Origin: an uncultured Clostridia bacterium
GTDB taxonomy: Bacteria > Bacillota > Clostridia > Oscillospirales > Butyricicoccaceae
NCBI GenBank assembly: GCA_945486175.1
Contig: CALYTA010000005.1
Location: 1-13,624, forward strand
DNA: 13,624 bases
Reading direction: 5' to 3'
The notes below the pieces were generated by a model. That model was not told the DNA's origin. It ran no database searches and saw nothing but the letters and a program-made list of their open reading frames with translations. Shown one piece after another: positions 1 to 6,631 of this stretch. The position numbers and the translations under genes are program-made. The number at the start of each line of letters is the position of its first letter. Position 1 is the first letter of the stretch.

Positions 1-1657
<1,657 letters not shown>

Positions 1658-1736
1658 AACAGGTCACTCCTTTCCTGTACATATCCGCTGCGCGGCAGCC
1701 GCCGCACAGATTGATTGTTAGTTGACAGTAAAAATC

Positions 1737-1745
1737 AGTATACCA
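1737..1745 (-). promoter_or_regulatory. Extended -10 promoter for the metal-transporter/ABC-F unit
   Basis: On the minus strand the sequence reads TGG-TATACT, a TGn-extended -10. Seventeen bases further upstream is an A/T tract with no good -35. The predicted start near 1730 gives a leader of about 73 nt. That leader contains a small GC hairpin (GCGGC/GCCGC near 1690-1705) of unknown significance. Confidence 0.5.
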
Positions 1746-1837
1746 TAACCAAAAATAAAAAAACAGATGCAGGATACATAAGAAATCGCAAGTTTTGGGG
1801 TGGTTCTTTCATCTTTGCTGCAATGAGCGGCAATCCA

Positions 1838-1846
1838 TGGTAAAAT
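1838..1846 (+). promoter_or_regulatory. Probable extended -10 promoter for the alpha/beta hydrolase
   Basis: TGG-TAAAAT lies 26 bp upstream of the hydrolase ATG. No convincing -35 is present: TTGCTG at 1815-1820 is 20 bp away, which is too far. The call rests on the extended -10 and on this being the only good hexamer before the gene. Confidence 0.4.
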
Positions 1847-1871
1847 AGGGGGAGAAAAGGAGGCGGAACCG

Positions 1872-2669
1872 ATGACGGGAAAGACACTGTCCTCGCGCTA
1901 TGGCACGGTGCATTACTGGATTTCACGCCGGGAAAATCCGGATGCGGCGTGCATCGTCTTCCTGCACGGGCTGACTGCGGATCACACGCTGTTTGACCGG
2001 CAGGTGGACTGCTTTGCGCGGGATTATACGGTATTGACATGGGATGCGCCCGCGCACGGAAAATCGCGCCCGTATGCACGGTTTACCTATGCCCATGCAG
2101 CCGACATGCTGCGCGCCATTCTGCATGCCGAACACATCGATCGCTGTATTTTCGCCGGGCAGTCAATGGGCGGCTATGTCATCCAGATGCTGCTCAAACG
2201 GTATCCGCAGATCGCACAGGCATTTATCGGCATCGATACCTGCCCGTTCGGCATGGGCTACTATTCCAATTCCGACCTGTGGTGGGTGGAACAGATGGAG
2301 CCGATGTGCCGCATGTTCCCGGATGCGGTTCTGCGTGAGAGCATTGCCCGTTCCTGTACCCGCACGCCGTATGCACACCACAATATGCATGCTGCATTGT
2401 CACACTATGGCAAGGATGAGCTGTGCAGCCTGCTCGGCACAGGTTACCGGCAGTTTGCGCGGGAGCTGTGCGATATCCACATTTCCTGCCCTGTCCTGCT
2501 GCTGGTGGGGGAGCACGATATCACGGGCAAGGTGCGGCAGTACAATTTTGCATGGCAGGCGCGCGAAGGCTATCCGCTGCATCTGATTCCGAACGCCGCG
2601 CACAATTCCAATGCGGACAACAGCGCGCGGTGCAACCAGCTGATCCGGAATTTTATCCACAGCCTGTGA
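1872..2669 (+). CDS. Alpha/beta hydrolase
   Basis: This is a 265-residue single-domain alpha/beta-hydrolase with no signal peptide, so it should be cytoplasmic. The complete catalytic set is visible. The oxyanion-hole strand ends in LHGLT (residues 31-35). The nucleophile elbow is GQSMGG, with Ser98. The acid is Asp216 in GEHD, and the base is His244 in NAAHNSN. A DAPAHGKS segment at 58-65 is the usual D-x-x-G-x-G-x-S-type loop after strand 4, and the cap lies between about 125 and 200. The ATG at 1872 follows AGGAGG (1858-1863) at 8 bp. The gene stands alone and converges on the kinase-like gene at 2728-3372. The substrate cannot be told from sequence: members include esterases, C-C bond hydrolases and haloperoxidase-like enzymes. 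Confidence 0.9.
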   Translation: MTGKTLSSRYGTVHYWISRRENPDAACIVFLHGLTADHTLFDRQVDCFARDYTVLTWDAPAHGKSRPYARFTYAHAADMLRAILHAEHIDRCIFAGQSMGGYVIQMLLKRYPQIAQAFIGIDTCPFGMGYYSNSDLWWVEQMEPMCRMFPDAVLRESIARSCTRTPYAHHNMHAALSHYGKDELCSLLGTGYRQFARELCDIHISCPVLLLVGEHDITGKVRQYNFAWQAREGYPLHLIPNAAHNSNADNSARCNQLIRNFIHSL

Positions 2670-2673
2670 ACAG

Positions 2674-2708
2674 AAAAAAGCAGCCGCCGGAAAGGTTCCG
2701 GCGGCTGC
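2674..2708 (-). terminator. Intrinsic terminator of the cytidylate-kinase-like gene
   Basis: A perfect 13-bp stem (2680-2692 with 2696-2708, arm GCAGCCGCCGGAA) closes a 3-nt AGG loop. On the minus strand it is followed by six T (complement of 2674-2679). On the plus strand no T-run follows, so it mainly serves the minus gene, although it may also block read-through from the hydrolase. Confidence 0.9.
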
Positions 2709-2727
2709 CTGTATAGTATGAAACAAG

Positions 2728-3372
2728 TTACTTGCTGGCTGCCTGGCGCTGGCGCTCCATCATCTCACCGAACGCAAGCACGGTTTCCACTGCACCGTCA
2801 ATGCCGACCGAGCTGGTGGAAACACACAGGTCATAGCTGGATGCATCGCTCCAGCGCTTGCCTGTATAATAGTTAAAGTAGCTCGCGCGCTTTTTGTCGC
2901 GCTTGAGGATGGCATCTTCAATGCGGCGTTCCTCCATGCCGAGGTCGTTGATCGCATGATGGATGCGGAAATCGAGGTCTGCCATGCAGAATACACGGAC
3001 GACATCCGTGCGCTCACGCAGGACATAGCTGCCGCAGCGTCCGACGACAACACACGGGCCATTGTCCGCTGCTTCGCGGATGATTTTTGCCTCTTCCATA
3101 AACAGCTTGTCGCTCATATTGAGGTCGGATGAATGGGTCAGCGAGCCGGCAGCGGTATAGCTGCCCATGACAAGGGAATACAGGAAGCTGTTGGTCGGCT
3201 TTTCGTCGAAGCCTTCAAAAATTTTCCGGCTGACGCCTGCGTTTTTCGCCGCCATGTCGACGATCTGAGAGTCATAAAATGGAATGTTCAGCAGCTTTGC
3301 AAGCTTTTCACCGACGATGTGTCCGCCGGAGCCGAATTCACGTTCAATGGTGTAAATGGTAGAAGTTGTCAT
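2728..3372 (-). CDS. Cytidylate kinase-like family protein (Cytidylate_kin2)
   Basis: This is a 214-residue protein of the cytidylate-kinase-like P-loop family (Pfam Cytidylate_kin2), common in Clostridia next to unrelated genes. The N-terminus TIEREFGSGGHIVGEKLA (residues 8-25) is the variant phosphate loop of the family, with GSGG followed by His18 where Arg is more usual. PFYDSQIVDMAAKNAGVS matches the region after the first helix. VVVGRCGSYVLRE carries the second conserved glycine-rich segment, and a C-terminal RDKKRASYFNYYTGKRW stretch matches the family lid/NMP-binding end. It is not the canonical Cmk, whose loop is of the GPxGSGKS type, so true CMP kinase activity is unproven. The ATG at 3372 has AAAGGG and GAGGAAAG upstream, at about 11 bp. 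It is transcribed alone, from a promoter at 3450-3478 to the terminator at 2674-2708. Confidence 0.9.
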   Translation of the reverse strand: MTTSTIYTIEREFGSGGHIVGEKLAKLLNIPFYDSQIVDMAAKNAGVSRKIFEGFDEKPTNSFLYSLVMGSYTAAGSLTHSSDLNMSDKLFMEEAKIIREAADNGPCVVVGRCGSYVLRERTDVVRVFCMADLDFRIHHAINDLGMEERRIEDAILKRDKKRASYFNYYTGKRWSDASSYDLCVSTSSVGIDGAVETVLAFGEMMERQRQAASK

Positions 3373-3449
3373 GGAAGTATCAGCCCTTTCCTCTTTTCCG
3401 CCGAAAGCATTCCGCCGGCGGGCATTTCCTCTGTAAATTATAATATCGT

Positions 3450-3478
3450 ATTATAACACATTTTTGCTTCGGTGAAAA
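3450..3478 (-). promoter_or_regulatory. Promoter of the cytidylate-kinase-like gene
   Basis: On the minus strand TTTTCA (3473-3478), a 17-bp spacer and a perfect TATAAT (3450-3455) preceded by TGT give a good sigma-A promoter. A second TATAAT lies 13 bp further downstream at 3437-3442. Confidence 0.7.
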
Positions 3479-3494
3479 GGACAGAAAACTGTCC
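3479..3494. promoter_or_regulatory. 16-bp dyad abutting the -35 of the kinase-like gene
   Basis: GGACAG-AAAA-CTGTCC is a perfect 6-bp inverted repeat with a 4-bp centre. It sits immediately upstream of the minus-strand -35 at 3473-3478. The position suits an activator or repressor site, but a single 6-bp dyad can arise by chance. Confidence 0.3.
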
Positions 3495-3560
3495 GGACGG
3501 AACGGAAGCGGTTTTGGATGCATTCGCACACATCAGTTCGACAGAAAAAACCACCAAATT

Positions 3561-3657
3561 ATTGAACAAATGAATGGATAAAAAGCATCAGGTTTCACGA
3601 AATAGGCGGGAAAACACACCAATTCCCCGTTTTTTTATGCCGGAAATATTGAACAAA
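3561..3657 (+). repeat. Pair of 10-bp direct repeats (ATTGAACAAA)
   Basis: ATTGAACAAA occurs at 3561-3570 and again at 3648-3657, 87 bp apart. The second copy supplies the -35 (TTGAAC) of the lectin-like gene. The first has no matching -10 at 17 bp. It may be a duplicated factor site or coincidence. Confidence 0.35.
3607..3637 (+). terminator. Weak terminator-like hairpin with T-run upstream of the lectin-like gene
   Basis: CGGGAA (3607-3612) can pair with TTCCCCG (3623-3629) with one bulged C, over a 10-nt loop, followed directly by eight T. No gene precedes it on this strand. It might insulate the downstream promoter from stray transcription. Confidence 0.3.
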
Positions 3658-3677
3658 ACAGGGTGCTGTGGTATAAT
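3649..3677 (+). promoter_or_regulatory. Strong extended -10 promoter of the lectin/H1-tail gene
   Basis: TTGAAC (3649-3654), a 17-bp spacer and TGG-TATAAT (perfect -10 at 3672-3677) form one of the closest matches to consensus in the window. The predicted start near 3684 leaves a leader of about 65 nt. Confidence 0.8.
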
Positions 3678-3748
3678 GAAACCCGTCATAAAGCGTATAT
3701 TATAGTTGCAGAAATTTACATATTTTCTGCGGCGAGACAAGGAGTGTC

Positions 3749-4573
3749 ATGATGAAGCAGACATTTGATGAAGCCGCATGGTATACCATCGCGGCAAAGG
3801 TCGGAGGAAAGGTTATCGAAGTTGAGAACGCTTCCACCGACAACGGCGCGCTTGTTTGCCTGGCAGATGCTACCGGTGCAGACCAGCAGCTGTGGTCCAT
3901 TCGCCACATCGACGGCAAGTATTATAAGATCATCAACAAGAATTCCGGCAAGGCGCTGGACATCATCAGCATGGGTGTTGTCAACGGCGCAAACCTGCAT
4001 CAGTGGGAGTTCGTTGACGGTGACAGCCAGATGTGGTTCTTCGAGGAGAAGGAAGGCGGCACGGTTGCAATCAAGTCCGCTCTGTCCGCCAAGTGCATCG
4101 ATGTTGTCGGCATGAACGCTGAGATCGCCGGCGCACGCCTGCAGATCTGGGTTGACGTCAGCGGCGAGAATCAGAGCTGGATTCTGACGGCCGTTGAAGC
4201 GCCGAAGGCAGAGGAGCCGGCTGCTCCGGCTGTCGAGGAAGCACCGAAGGCGGAAGAAGCTGCTGCTCCGGCTGCTGAAGAAGCACCGAAGGCGGAAGAG
4301 GCTGCCGCTCCGGCTGCTGAGGAAGCACCGAAGGCGGAAGAGGCTGCTGCTCCGGCGAAGAAGACCACCCGCAAGAAGGCGGCTTCCACCACCAAGAAGA
4401 CCACGACCACCCGCAAGAAGACGGCGTCTACGGCAAAGAAGACGACCACCAGAAAGACGGCTGCGAAGAAGACTGCTGCCGCTGCGGACGGCGAGGCAAA
4501 GCCGAAGCGCACCACCCGCAAGACCAAGGCACAGCGCGAGGCTGAGGCAAAGGCTGCAGAAGAGACCAAGTAA
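3749..4573 (+). CDS. Ricin-type beta-trefoil lectin domain protein with acidic repeat linker and histone-H1-like basic tail
   Basis: This 274-residue protein has three clear parts. Residues 9-148 are a ricin B-type beta-trefoil, with one QxW motif per lobe: Q47-L-W49, Q94-M-W96 and Q142-S-W144. Such domains usually bind carbohydrate. Residues 150-205 are four tandem 14-residue units of the form EAPKAEEAAAPAAE. Residues 204-274 are rich in Lys, Arg, Thr and Ala (blocks such as KKTTRKK and KPKRTTRK), like the H1-type tails of AlgP or mycobacterial HupB, which bind DNA or other polyanions. There is no signal peptide, TM segment or LPxTG, so it should be cytoplasmic. That is odd for a lectin. Lys is encoded almost entirely by AAG, unlike the neighbouring hydrolase. 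Together with the near-consensus promoter this suggests high expression. Two adjacent ATGs exist: GGAG (3741-3744) is 4 bp from the first and 7 bp from the second, so 3752 may be the true start. The cellular role is unknown. Confidence 0.88.
   Translation: MMKQTFDEAAWYTIAAKVGGKVIEVENASTDNGALVCLADATGADQQLWSIRHIDGKYYKIINKNSGKALDIISMGVVNGANLHQWEFVDGDSQMWFFEEKEGGTVAIKSALSAKCIDVVGMNAEIAGARLQIWVDVSGENQSWILTAVEAPKAEEPAAPAVEEAPKAEEAAAPAAEEAPKAEEAAAPAAEEAPKAEEAAAPAKKTTRKKAASTTKKTTTTRKKTASTAKKTTTRKTAAKKTAAAADGEAKPKRTTRKTKAQREAEAKAAEETK
4196..4363 (+). repeat. Four tandem 42-bp coding repeats (14 residues each)
   Basis: Units start at 4196, 4238, 4280 and 4322 and encode residues 150-163, 164-177, 178-191 and 192-205. 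Units two to four are nearly identical at the protein level. The first differs (PAAPAVE end), and the last runs into KK of the basic tail. This in-frame array can change copy number without disrupting the frame. Confidence 0.92.
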
Positions 4574-4587
4574 TGTGTGTCTGACAG

Positions 4588-4628
4588 ATTCCCCGATGCA
4601 CCTGAATGGGCGCGCCGGGGAATTTTTT
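4588..4628 (+). terminator. Intrinsic terminator of the lectin/H1-tail gene
   Basis: The 8-bp stem ATTCCCCG (4588-4595) with CGGGGAAT (4616-4623) encloses a 20-nt loop and runs into six T (4623-4628). It lies 14 bp after the TAA stop. Confidence 0.8.
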
Positions 4629-4652
4629 CTGCTAAAAAGCTGTAACCCTGCT

Positions 4653-4688
4653 ATCATTGTATTGCACTGTGCGGTGTGATACAATGAT
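4653..4688 (+). promoter_or_regulatory. DUF975 gene promoter embedded in a perfect 10-bp inverted repeat
   Basis: TTGTAT (4657-4662), a 17-bp spacer and TGA-TACAAT (4680-4685) form the promoter. The same bases lie in a perfect inverted repeat: ATCATTGTAT (4653-4662) and ATACAATGAT (4679-4688), 16 bp apart. The arms cover the -35 and -10 exactly. This could be an operator, or the two hexamers may simply happen to be complementary. The extra four matching bases per arm favour an operator. Confidence 0.65.
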
Positions 4689-4715
4689 GTCACCAGAGAA
4701 AGGAGTGCTGGAAAA

Positions 4716-5507
4716 ATGATTTACGATGCATCCGCACGAAAACAGTACAAGGCACAGGCGCGGGCGGATATCCGTGCGCGGTTCTGGCCGACGATGCTGA
4801 CTGTCGTGCTGGAAATGGTTCCTATCTGGCTGATTGCGATGATTAGCCAGGTTGGCGCAAACGCGCTGGAAGGCAATACAGAGAATATCGGGCTGTATCT
4901 GAATTGTATGATGCTTTACCTGCTCGCAACGGTATTCATTGCGGCGCCGCTGCAGTTCGGCGCGAAGCATTATTTTGTCGCGCGGGCGCGCGGGCAGGAG
5001 ACATCGCCGATGATGGTGGTGTCCTGCTTTATGAGCGGCAGAAAATATCTGACCTCTATCAAGCTGGAGCTGGGCATCCTGCTGTATTCGCTCGGCTGGG
5101 CAGTGCTGCTGAGTGTCGCCATTGTTCTGGTTGCGCTGCTTGCGCTGACCGGCTCTGCAATGCTGCTGGTTCTCGGCGTGATTGTGGTAATCATTCCGCT
5201 GACCCTGCTCGTCACGGTCAAGGTACGCCGCTATGACGGCGCGTATATCTGCATGATTGATACGCCGGATGCGGGCGTGATGCAGGCCATCCGTTCGTGT
5301 GCGCCGATTTTCAAAAACCACAACTGGGAGCTGCTGGTGTTCGATCTCAGCTTTATCCTGTGGATCCTGCTCGGTGCCGTAACCTTCGGCATCGGCATGA
5401 TCTATGTGGACGCATATACGGAAATTGCGTTCGTGCATTATTTCGATGCGCTGTGCGGCAGAAAGCCGCAGCCGGATACGCCGGATATCTCACAGCTGAC
5501 AGAGTAA
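4716..5507 (+). CDS. DUF975 family integral membrane protein
   Basis: This 263-residue polytopic membrane protein of the DUF975 family has no assigned function. The N-terminal amphipathic, basic stretch (ARKQYKAQARADIRARFWP, residues 7-25) leads into a first TM helix (about 26-47). Further hydrophobic segments lie at about 65-85, 118-140 and 145-170, and a final pair covers roughly 205-240. The C-terminal half shows the family pattern: FKNHNWELLVFDLSFILW (192-209), then TFGIGMIYVDAYTEIAFVHYFDAL. A short polar tail follows. The ATG at 4716 has AAAGGAG (4699-4705) 10 bp upstream. The gene is transcribed alone, between the palindromic promoter at 4653-4688 and the bidirectional terminator at 5518-5551. 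DUF975 proteins are often found singly in Firmicutes, so the context adds little about function. Confidence 0.85.
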   Translation: MIYDASARKQYKAQARADIRARFWPTMLTVVLEMVPIWLIAMISQVGANALEGNTENIGLYLNCMMLYLLATVFIAAPLQFGAKHYFVARARGQETSPMMVVSCFMSGRKYLTSIKLELGILLYSLGWAVLLSVAIVLVALLALTGSAMLLVLGVIVVIIPLTLLVTVKVRRYDGAYICMIDTPDAGVMQAIRSCAPIFKNHNWELLVFDLSFILWILLGAVTFGIGMIYVDAYTEIAFVHYFDALCGRKPQPDTPDISQLTE

Positions 5508-5517
5508 AAACAAAATG

Positions 5518-5551
5518 AAAAGCAGTCTGAACCGTTTCAGACTGCTTTTTT
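5518..5551. terminator. Bidirectional terminator between the DUF975 and Rrf2 genes
   Basis: A 14-bp perfect stem, AAAAGCAGTCTGAA (5518-5531) with TTCAGACTGCTTTT (5536-5549), closes a 4-nt loop and has T-runs on both strands. The Rrf2 stop codon (5550-5552) abuts the stem, so the two converging genes share it with almost no spacer. Confidence 0.92.
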
Positions 5552-5981
5552 ATGTCTCAAGTTTGTGTTCCATGTCGTCGATCAGCGATTGCAGTGTGAC
5601 AGCGCGCAGGCTGTCTTCCATTGCCCGCCGTACATCGGCAAGCCTTCCGTCCAGCACAGCGTGTACGGTGCGCCCGACCGGGCAGGCGGGATTCGGATTT
5701 TCGTGGAACCGGAACAGCTCGGTATCCGCACATTCCACTGCGTCAAAAATGTCCAGCAGGGTGATGTCTGCCGGGTCCTTTGCCAGCGATGCGCCGCCGA
5801 CACCCGCTTCCACATGGACAAGCCCGGCATCGCGCAGCTGCCCCAGCGTTTTGCGGATGATGACCGGATTGACATTGACGCTGTCCGCGAGAAAGGAGGA
5901 GGTTGTTTTATATTTGCCGTCAAATTCGACGATGCACAGCAGGATGTGCACGGCGATGGGCAGACGGGATGAGAACTGCAT
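5550..5981 (-). CDS. Rrf2 family transcriptional regulator, YwnA-like
   Basis: This 143-residue winged-helix regulator belongs to the Rrf2 family. The recognition helix lies around NPVIIRKTLGQLRDAGLV (residues 38-55), followed by the wing EAGVGGASLAKDP (58-70) and the typical ITLLDIFDAVE (73-83). The tail FRFHENPNPACPVGR (90-104) resembles B. subtilis YwnA. Only Cys84 and Cys100 are present in the sensor region, so the three-Cys iron-sulfur ligand set of IscR/NsrR is missing; a thiol or small-molecule signal is more likely. The ATG at 5981 is preferred: AAGGAA lies 9 bp upstream of it, whereas the in-frame TTG at 5987 would be only 3 bp away. The gene diverges from a PPOX-like flavoprotein gene across a region with two identical dyads, which suggests that it represses that gene. 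Confidence 0.92.
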   Translation of the reverse strand: MQFSSRLPIAVHILLCIVEFDGKYKTTSSFLADSVNVNPVIIRKTLGQLRDAGLVHVEAGVGGASLAKDPADITLLDIFDAVECADTELFRFHENPNPACPVGRTVHAVLDGRLADVRRAMEDSLRAVTLQSLIDDMEHKLET

Positions 5982-6013
5982 AGGCAATCGTTCCTTTTTT
6001 CTGGGATGCCTTT

Positions 6014-6042
6014 ATTGTATCAGCGGGCCGGTGCAGTGTCAA
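6014..6042 (-). promoter_or_regulatory. Promoter of the Rrf2 gene
   Basis: On the minus strand, perfect TTGACA (6037-6042), a 17-bp spacer and TGA-TACAAT (6014-6019) precede the Rrf2 start by about 33 bp. The site does not overlap the two dyads, the nearer of which begins 27 bp away, so strong autorepression is not obvious. Confidence 0.8.
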
Positions 6043-6068
6043 CGGCAGGATGGATTGAAAAAAATCTT

Positions 6069-6091
6069 GTTGTAACTATTGACATTACAAC
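6069..6091. promoter_or_regulatory. Putative Rrf2 operator O1 (GTTGTAA-N9-TTACAAC)
   Basis: This is a perfect 7-bp dyad with a 9-bp centre, 23 bp overall. It contains the complete -35 (TTGACA, 6079-6084) of the PPOX promoter, so binding here would block polymerase. Its arms are identical to those of O2. Confidence 0.8.
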
Positions 6092-6107
6092 TAGTGCGTG
6101 GTATGAT
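6079..6107 (+). promoter_or_regulatory. Near-consensus promoter of the PPOX-like gene
   Basis: Perfect TTGACA (6079-6084), a 17-bp spacer and TGG-TATGAT (6102-6107) are present. The predicted start near 6114 falls inside operator O2, giving a leader of about 74 nt. Confidence 0.88.
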
Positions 6108-6110
6108 CTT

Positions 6111-6133
6111 GTTGTAATAAAGAAGGTTACAAC
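6111..6133. promoter_or_regulatory. Putative Rrf2 operator O2 (GTTGTAA-N9-TTACAAC)
   Basis: This second dyad has the same two arms as O1 but a different 9-bp centre. It spans the predicted transcription start. The O1-O2 centre distance is 42 bp, about four helical turns, so two dimers would sit on the same DNA face. Confidence 0.8.
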
Positions 6134-6187
6134 ACGCGGCGGAGCATGCACGCCGCAAAAAAATGAAATCAAATGGAGGCAATTGTG

Positions 6188-6583
6188 ATGAAACAGGTTG
6201 TTGCATTTTTACAGGAAAATCCGGTGCAGTATCTGGCGACCGTGGGCCGCGACGGCGGGGCAAAGGTTCGCCCGTTTATGTTCGCGGGCGAGATGGACGG
6301 AAAGCTGTGGTTCTGCACGAACAACACAAAGGATGTCTACAAAGATATGCAGGCAAACCCGAATATTGAGATTTCGGTTTCCAGCCCGTCGTATGCATGG
6401 ATCCGCCTGCACGGAAAAGCAGTCTTTGAAAACAACCGCGCCGCCAAGGAGATGTGCCTGGGAAATCCGATTGTGAAGAGCCAGTACCAGACCGCGGACA
6501 ACCCGATTTTCGAGGTGTTTTATCTGGACGCGCCGCACGGCGTGATCGCGGATTTTTCCGGCAATCCGCCGTATGAATTTTAA
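6188..6583 (+). CDS. Pyridoxamine 5'-phosphate oxidase family (FMN-binding split barrel) protein
   Basis: This is a 131-residue small split-barrel flavoprotein. The N-terminal helix leads to YLATVGRDGGAKVRPF (residues 15-30), the usual first strands and turn of the PPOX fold. GKLWFCTNNTKDVYKDMQANPNIEISV follows, matching the strand-helix-strand that borders the FMN phosphate. Its length and the lack of the PdxH C-terminal substrate motif argue against vitamin B6 synthesis and for a general-stress-protein-26-like reductase or flavin binder. The ATG at 6188 is chosen because TGGAGG (6174-6179) lies 8 bp upstream. The earlier in-frame ATG at 6173 overlaps that Shine-Dalgarno and cannot use it. 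The gene has a very good promoter carrying two Rrf2-type operators, so it is probably kept off until the divergent regulator is released. Confidence 0.9.
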   Translation: MKQVVAFLQENPVQYLATVGRDGGAKVRPFMFAGEMDGKLWFCTNNTKDVYKDMQANPNIEISVSSPSYAWIRLHGKAVFENNRAAKEMCLGNPIVKSQYQTADNPIFEVFYLDAPHGVIADFSGNPPYEF

Positions 6584-6597
6584 GCCGTGTACACACC

Positions 6598-6630
6598 AAA
6601 AAACGGACGTTCACAAAGAACGTCCGTTTT
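6598..6630. terminator. Bidirectional terminator between the PPOX-like and AEC genes
   Basis: A 13-bp perfect stem, AAAACGGACGTTC (6600-6612) with GAACGTCCGTTTT (6618-6630), closes a 5-nt loop. Six A on the left become the T-run for the minus gene. The plus side has four T. Confidence 0.92.
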
Positions 6631-6631
6631 G

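Larger units (their letters stand above)
3373..3748. other. 376-bp intergenic region with divergent promoters
   Basis: I see no gene here. It holds the minus-strand promoter of the kinase-like gene, a 16-bp dyad next to that promoter, two copies of ATTGAACAAA, a weak hairpin with a T7 tract, and the plus-strand promoter of the lectin-like gene. Each is listed separately. About 3495-3560 has no structure that I can name. Confidence 0.7.

Noticed and set aside
1658..1736. Possible Mn (yybP-ykoY) riboswitch in the leader of the metal-transporter gene
   Set aside because: The leader is only about 73 nt and I find none of the conserved aptamer segments, only a small GC hairpin.
4196..4363. Regular 42-bp repeats considered as CRISPR-like
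   Set aside because: They are contiguous, without spacers, and encode in-frame 14-residue units of one protein.
3716..4693. Minus-strand frame opposite the lectin/H1-tail gene
   Set aside because: Its Ser/Leu/Arg repeats simply mirror the plus-strand tandem repeats. The plus frame has a promoter, Shine-Dalgarno and QxW domain.
5981..5987. TTG at 5987 as the start of the Rrf2 gene
   Set aside because: The Shine-Dalgarno would be only 3 bp away; ATG at 5981 has 9-bp spacing and gives the usual N-terminus of the family.
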